Made by a program: the position numbers and the translations under genes. Under the pieces are notes generated by a model. The model was given only the letters and a program-made list of their open reading frames with translations. It did no database searches and was not told where the DNA came from. Positions 58,229 through 64,000 of a DNA stretch of 64,000 nt are shown here, piece after piece. This DNA comes from Costus lasius (taxonomy: Eukaryota; Streptophyta; Magnoliopsida; Zingiberales; Costaceae), in contig JANVAS020000223.1 of assembly GCA_027563935.2 (NCBI GenBank), positions 248,001 through 312,000 of the forward strand, given 5' to 3'. Each line of letters starts with the position of its first letter. Position 1 is the first letter of the stretch.

Positions 58229-59874
58229 CAAGACTCGAACGATGTTTTACGCTTTTCTTTCATGCTCACATGCCATATCTCTATTTTCGTCAATAGCATG
58301 ATGCATGGTAAACGATTTTTTCTAAGTAGGAAAAAATTAGGGTTTCTTGTTTCTGTCATCCTCTCAATTTCTTTTGGATTTTTGGACTATTTTTCTTGTT
58401 TGATTTAAAGATCAAAGGCACACGTAATTTTGTCAAGTTGGACGGGCATTGTGTCTTCGGACTGACCAAGTCTCTTGATCTGACAAAATTGCCAGCCGAA
58501 AGGATCTCTGAAATCATCATGAAAAATAAATCGCAATTAACCAAAAGATTTGTGAGAAAAAGATGAGGAAAAGAGAATAATTTTTTGAAAAAGTAAAATT
58601 TCAGATTTTATGTTTTTCATGAGCATGTAGAATTGCATGAGTAAATACCTTGATTGTGCATGATGTTGTGATCATTAGTCAAGCCCCCTTTGCATGCCTG
58701 TGATGTATCCTTGTGAGGCCTGCGTGCCGCTTTTCTTTTTGCTTTTAACTAAGAAGAAGATTAGGGTGGGGCATGTACTTGGAGCTTGGCGCATGCATGA
58801 AGCTTGCGCACCTTAGATGGTGGCGCAACAAGCATCAAAGGAAAAGACGCAAGCTTGCTTAGTGGCGCAAGTTAGGCATGGCCGAACCCTTGGGTTTGAG
58901 AGCTAGCTAACTTGGCTTCTTGCATGGTGGCGCATCTTCCTTGGAGGAAGACCATGGCATTGGCCGAATCTTTGGGGTCTACCCTTAAGGTTTGAGAGCT
59001 AAACCATGTGAGAAGGACCTTGGAGCCAACCTTGAAGACCAAGATAGAGGGCGGCTAGGCTAGGTCTATTTTAGGGGCTTGAGTCCTATGTCAAGAGTTG
59101 AATCTCCTTTTGGCATGGGTTGGTTCAATGTCTTGAAAGGGCTTTGATCACATCATCTTTTACTGCTTTCCTTATCTGCTGAAAGCATGCTTGTGATGTT
59201 TTATCGTTATGTTATCACTATAGGATTGTATGCATGTATTGTTAGACATAAGATAAAACTGATGAGACCTTAAAAACCCTCATAATAAAATATCAAGTCT
59301 AGTAGACTTCTAACGCGTAGCCCTCACTAAGCTATCGATCAGTGAAGTTGTGAACTGGTTCCCACCCTCGTGGGACACACCCACTTATCTTTAGAAAGTG
59401 TGTGGTGACAACGGTTTCCCCAGTCCAGTTTTAACCTGGGCGTGCCTTCGCAAGGAAACTCGTTGGCCCTGGGCATAACGGTTAGGAATGGACTTGACTA
59501 GAAGTTCACATGTGCTGGGCACATGGTGAAAGTCTAGAGGCATCGTTGAGAGGTTAGAGTTTCATGTTATATCCAGCCCTCGCTGGACATGAAATGCCCA
59601 GACTGTCTCAACAAGGGGAGTTGCTTGGAGCAACCGGCTGGCGCGCCCACCTTAGGAAACATGGGTTACTTTGTGCATTCATCCCACCCTCGTGGGACGC
59701 AAAGCCTCATGTGAAATAAGGATCTCATCTCACTAGGAAGTCTTAAACTTCCCGATTGACTTTGTGGGTTGTCGATTCGAATTTAAAATAGTGGGAGTAG
59801 TACTCATTTAAAACAAGTCCAGTTTAAATGATTCGAAGTAGTACTAATCTGTTTTTCTTGGGTGTTGTAGAACA
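58229..59874 (+). other. Element C untranslated leader with structured motifs
   Basis: Collinear with the leader of A. The three CCTC-loop hairpins are at 59360-59375, 59572-59587 and 59692-59707 with arms identical to A. No conserved frame precedes gag. Confidence 0.75.
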
Positions 59875-62800
59875 ATGGCTACGAACACTGGCGGATTATC
59901 ACTGCGATCACTCCTTGATAAGGATAAGTTGGTTGGAACCAACTTTATGGAATGGCATCGGAACTTGAGGATAGTCCTCAAGCTCGAGAAGAAGCTGTAT
60001 GTCCTTGAACAGGCTCTTCCTGCGGCTCCTCCGCCTAATGCCCGAGCGGTAGACAAAGATGCTTATAGAAAGCATCAGGATGACTCTTTGGAGGTTGCAT
60101 GTCTTATGCTAGCCAGCATGGCACCTAAACTGCAGGTGCAATATGAGGAGCAGAACGCTTTTCAGATGATCACTCATCTGAAATAGATGTTCGAGGCTCA
60201 GGCTAGAACTAAGAGATTTGACACCGCCAAAGCAGTCTTTCGGTGTAAGTTGTCTGAGGGTGCACCAGTGAGACCCCATGTTCTCAAACTCATTGGGAAT
60301 GTGGATCATCTCAGGAGATTGGGACATGCCATAGACAACGAGCTGGTTGTGGATCTTATTCTGCATTCCCTGCCCCCTAGCTTCAGTCCGTTTATTATAA
60401 ATTTCAACATGAACCGGATTGAGTGCACTCGGGAGGAATTGCTCAATATGCTCCAAACAGCCGAGCGTGAGATGGGTAAGACAAAACCCAATTATGTTCT
60501 TTTGGTCCCTGCGACCAAGAAGATAAAGAAGAAGGGTAAGGCACGTGCTAAGGGCAGTGCCAGAGGTCCTACCAAGGCACTGAAGAAAAATGCGAAGAAG
60601 TCAAAGGACCATAGGTGTTTCCACTGTGGCGAGCAGGGTCACTGGAGAAGGGACTGCAAGCAGCTTCAGAATGAGGAGAAGAAAGGCTTGGCCTTAACTT
60701 CTAGCTCAAGTATTTATGTTACAGAAGTCAATCTTTCTACTTCTATGTCATGGGTATTGGATACCGCATGTGGGGCTCATATTTGTACAAATATGTAGGG
60801 GCTCAAGAAAAGTAGATCGGTGCGACCTGGAGAGATTGACCTACGCGTTGGAAACGGGGCACAGGTTGCTGCTGTTGCTGTAGGCGTTTTGACTCTCTCC
60901 CTGCCTTCTGGACTTCAATTAGAACTAGATAATTGCTATCATGTACCTTCACTTACTAAGAACATTGTATCCATTCCTTGCTTAGCAAAGAAGGGATTTA
61001 AGTTTGAAATAAATAAGAACTCTTATTCTTTTTCATTTGCAAATATGTTCTATGGGAAGGGAACTTTGTGCAATGGTCTATATATCTTGGATATGGAAAG
61101 TTCTATTTGTAACATAAGTAATAAATGGACCAAACTGAGTGGTTCAGTTGGTGCTTTCCTATGACACTGTCGATTAGCCCATATAAACAAGAATCTCATC
61201 CAACAACTCCATGCGAATGGGTTGTTAGATTCAAGTTCCTTGGAGGAATTTGATACTTGTGAGCCTTGTTTATTAGGGAAAAAGACAAAAGTGCCCTTCA
61301 CTAAAATTGGTGAGAGGGCAGGAGGTTTATTGGATCTCATACATACTGATGTGTGTGGGCCTTTCAATAAACAAGCCAGAGGAGGGTACAACTACTTCAT
61401 TACCTTTACTGATGACTTCAATAGGTATGGTTATGTCTACTTAATGAGATATAAATCTGAGTCCTTTGAGAAATTCAAGGAGTTCAAGAATGAAGTAGAG
61501 AACCTACTTGGAAGATCCATTAAAGCTCTTCGATCAAATCGAGGTGGAGAGTACCTGAGTGGTGAGTTCTTTGACTATCTGAGAGAGTCTGGGATCATAT
61601 CCCAACTCACTCCTCTTGGAACACCTCAATGGAATGGTGTGTCTGAAAGGAGAAATCGAACTTTGTTGGACATGGTTCGATCTATGATGAGTCATGCAAC
61701 TCTACCTCCCTCATTCTGGGGCATGCACTAGAGACAACTTCTCTAATACTGAATAACGTTCTATCTAAGAGTGTCTCCAAAATACCATACGAAGTGTGGA
61801 GTGGGAGGCGCCCTAATCTCAGTTTTATCAAGATCTGGGGATGTGAGGCTTATGTCAAACGTCAGGATTCTAGCAAGCTAGAACCTAGATCTGATAAATG
61901 CGTGTTTGTGGGGTATCCTAAGGAAACTAAAGGATACTACTTCTATGTCCCAACCGAGAACAAAATTTTTGTTGCTCGGGATGCTGTCTTTCTAGAGAAA
62001 AAATTTCTTATGAAAGAAGTTAGTGGGAGGAAGTTTGACTTGGATGAGGTCCAAGTGCAACTGCAAGACAAAGAGATGGAATCTGAGCCACCTGCACCGG
62101 TTGCTAGCCAACCTGAGGCTCAGACACAGACCCCACGTAGGTCTGGGAGGATTCGTCGTGCACCTGAGAGGTACGGGTCGCTGCCGACCCAACACGATGA
62201 GATCTTTATCATTGAGGATGAACCCAGAACCTATGATGAGGCGGTCAGTGGACCGGACTTCGAGAAATGGCTTGAGGCCATGCGATCCGAAATGGATTCC
62301 ATGTCGGCTAACCAAATCTGGGATTTGGTTGAGCTGCCTGATGGGGTAAAACCCATAGGGTGTAAATGGGTCTTCAAGAGGAAGACAGACATGGATGGCA
62401 ATATAGTTACCTATAAGGGTAGACTAGTGGCTAAAGGATTCAAACAAGTCCACGGGGTGGACTATGATGAAACCTTCTCACCAGTTGCCATGATCAAATC
62501 CATTCGGATTCTGCTTGCTATAGCTGTATATCATGACTATGAGATATGGCAGATGGATGTGAAGACAGCGTTCCTTAACGGGAAGCTGACTAAGGATGTG
62601 TATATGGCACAACCTGATGGCTTCATCTATCCTGCAGAAGCCAAGAAGGTCTGCAGGCTAAAGAAATCCATTTATGGATTAAAGCAAGCATCTCGAAGTT
62701 GGAATCTTCGATTTGATGAAGCTGTGAGAGATTATGGCTTTATCAAAAGCGAAGATGACGCTTGTGTATACAGAAAATTCAGTGGGAGCTTGGTGACTTT

Positions 62801-63794
62801 TCTGGTCTTGTATGTCGATGACATACTGCTCATCGGAAATGACATCCCTAGTCTTCAAGCTGTGAAGACATGGTTGGGGAAATGTTTCGAGATGAAAGAC
62901 TTAGGGGAGACCACCTATATTCTAGGCGTAAGGATCTACCGAGATAGATCCAAGAGGCTCCTGGCCCTTAGTCAGAGTACCTACATTGAAAAGGTCCTGG
63001 AGAGGTTCAACTTGGAACAATCCAAGAAAGGATACCTTCTAGTAAGACATGGTCTTTCTCTCTCAAAGAGCTAGTGTCCTACAACACAGGCCGAGAGGGA
63101 TGACATGAGTCGAATTCCTTATGCTTTGGCAATAGGATCGATCATGTATGCAATGTTGTGTACTAGACTAGATGTGGCATATGCTGTGAGCATAACCAGC
63201 CAATACCAATCCAATCCAGGTCTGCAGCACTAGGTGGCTGTAAAGAACATCCTAAAGTATCTGAGAAGAACTAAAGATTTGTTCTTGGTCTATGGGGGAT
63301 AGGAAGAGCTCAGTATGCAGGGCTATACTAATGCATCGTTCCAGTCTGACCCTGACGACTTTAGATCGCAGGCCGGCTATGTGTTTAAGATGAATGGAGG
63401 CGCTGTATGCTGGAAGAGCTTCAAGCAATCCACCATAGCAGATTCTACAACCGAGGTTGAGTATGTGGCCACTTCTGAGGCAGCCAAGGAAGCCGTTTAG
63501 ATAAGGAAGTTCTTATGTGATCTTCAGGTGGTCCCTAGTGCAATGGATCCCATTGAACTCTACTGTGACAACAATGGAGCAATTGCACAAGCTAAGGAAC
63601 CACGGTCTCATCAAAGATCCAAACACATACTCAGGAGATTTCACCTGATCAGAGAGATCATAAACAGAGGTGATGTCAAGATTAGCAGAGTTGATACTGA
63701 GAACAATCTAGCAGATCCACTGACCAAAGCTTTGGCGCAGCAGAAGCATGATGGTCACGCTAGAGATATGGGGTTGAGATTCCTCAACTTCTAG
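59875..63794 (+). pseudogene. Element C gag-pol, broken by seven stops and one frameshift
   Basis: Same protein as A, starting ATG at 59875 and ending at the same C-terminus (stop 63792-63794). In-frame stops: 60184, 60796, 61162, 63072, 63231, 63300 and 63498. One G is missing in a G run near 61718-61721, shifting the frame just before the end of the integrase core. All seven stops arise by C:G to T:A change from the codon seen in A (four CAG, three TGG). The zinc knuckle (from 60616), protease motif (GAT at 60760), integrase finger residues and YVDD (62811-62822) are still legible. The second integrase Asp position (61537-61539) encodes Asn. Not translatable as a whole. Confidence 0.93.
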
Positions 63795-63800
63795 GTCTTA

Positions 63801-63815
63801 GTGCAAGTGGGAGAT
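63801..63815 (+). other. Element C polypurine tract
   Basis: GTGCAAGTGGGAGAT directly before the 3' LTR. Confidence 0.9.
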
Positions 63816-64000
63816 TGTTGGTGTATATGCCCTAGGACCTAGTTTTGGTCCACTTATGTACTACTTGACTTTGATATTTATATCATTCTGGCATTGTCGT
63901 TATCTATGTTTGTTTACATCTGCGCATATGTACTAACATGATAATGTCCCTGGAGACAGATTGGATCTGTGCTCGAACTATAGTCCCCAGTCAATGTACC
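63816..64000 (+). mobile_element. Element C 3' LTR, first 185 bases
   Basis: Starts TGTTGGTGTATATGCCCTAG and runs off the window. Five differences from 37575-37759. Confidence 0.93.

Larger units (their letters stand above)
37575..64000 (+). mobile_element. Copia element C (outermost, right end off-window)
   Basis: Plus-strand Ty1-copia element. Its 5' LTR starts TGTTGGTGTATATGCCCTAG at 37575, is interrupted at 37783 by element B (37784-56466 plus target duplication) and resumes at 56472, ending at 58209. Then come an initiator-Met PBS, a 1.65-kb leader, a broken gag-pol (59875-63794), a polypurine tract and the first 185 bases of the 3' LTR. Joining the LTR halves gives 1947 bases, close to the 1956 of element A. 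The first 185 bases of the two LTRs differ at 5 sites. Confidence 0.92.

Overview
This is an AT-rich plant (angiosperm nuclear) window. It holds no intact protein-coding host gene that I can support. It contains a decayed plus-strand cluster of NB-LRR (CC-NB-ARC-LRR) disease-resistance genes, about 8.2-37.5 kb, flanked on both sides by LTR retrotransposons. Plant origin follows from the NB-ARC/LRR relics, Ty1-copia elements primed by initiator-Met tRNA, an Athila-like Ty3 element primed by tRNA-Asp, and MITEs. I cannot name the species.

Layout. 1-1789 is a copia LTR (solo, or the 3' LTR of an element lying mostly off-window) sitting in a minus-strand Athila-like Ty3 element (1790-5702). That element keeps gag and protease relics, a tRNA-Asp PBS and one LTR, and shows no reverse transcriptase or integrase. 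5703-8245 holds an LTR-like fragment, a GC-rich unidentified patch, pyrimidine-rich DNA and a degenerate 10-bp minisatellite. 8246-37574 is the resistance-gene cluster: one C-terminal LRR relic (11.9-12.4 kb), three longer pseudogenes (21.9-24.8, 26.9-29.8, 33.4-36.4 kb), one fragment (25.6-26.4 kb), five copies of a recognisable upstream module, repeated 3' flanks, a 2-kb segmental duplication, and several MITEs whose empty sites can be read from the paralogous copies.

37575-64000 is a three-level nest of copia elements, each level supported by sequence. Element C (plus strand, runs off the right edge) has its 5' LTR split by element B (minus strand, 37784-56466, TSD TGTGG). The 5' LTR of B is split in turn by element A (minus strand, 45246-54698, TSD CAAGA). 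A and C belong to one family. B is a related but coding-defective family with the same terminal bases, polypurine tract and primer type. LTR differences counted by eye (A 18/1956; B 12/446 in the part compared; C 5/185) agree with the order C, then B, then A.

Points of most interest: three short hairpins with an identical CCTC loop in the untranslated leaders of A, B and C, one showing two compensatory pair changes; different substitutions of the second integrase catalytic Asp in A and C; nonsense mutations in A and C that are all C:G to T:A at CAG or TGG codons; and a resistance-gene upstream module better preserved than the genes behind it. Coordinates of degenerate features are approximate; all comparisons were by eye.
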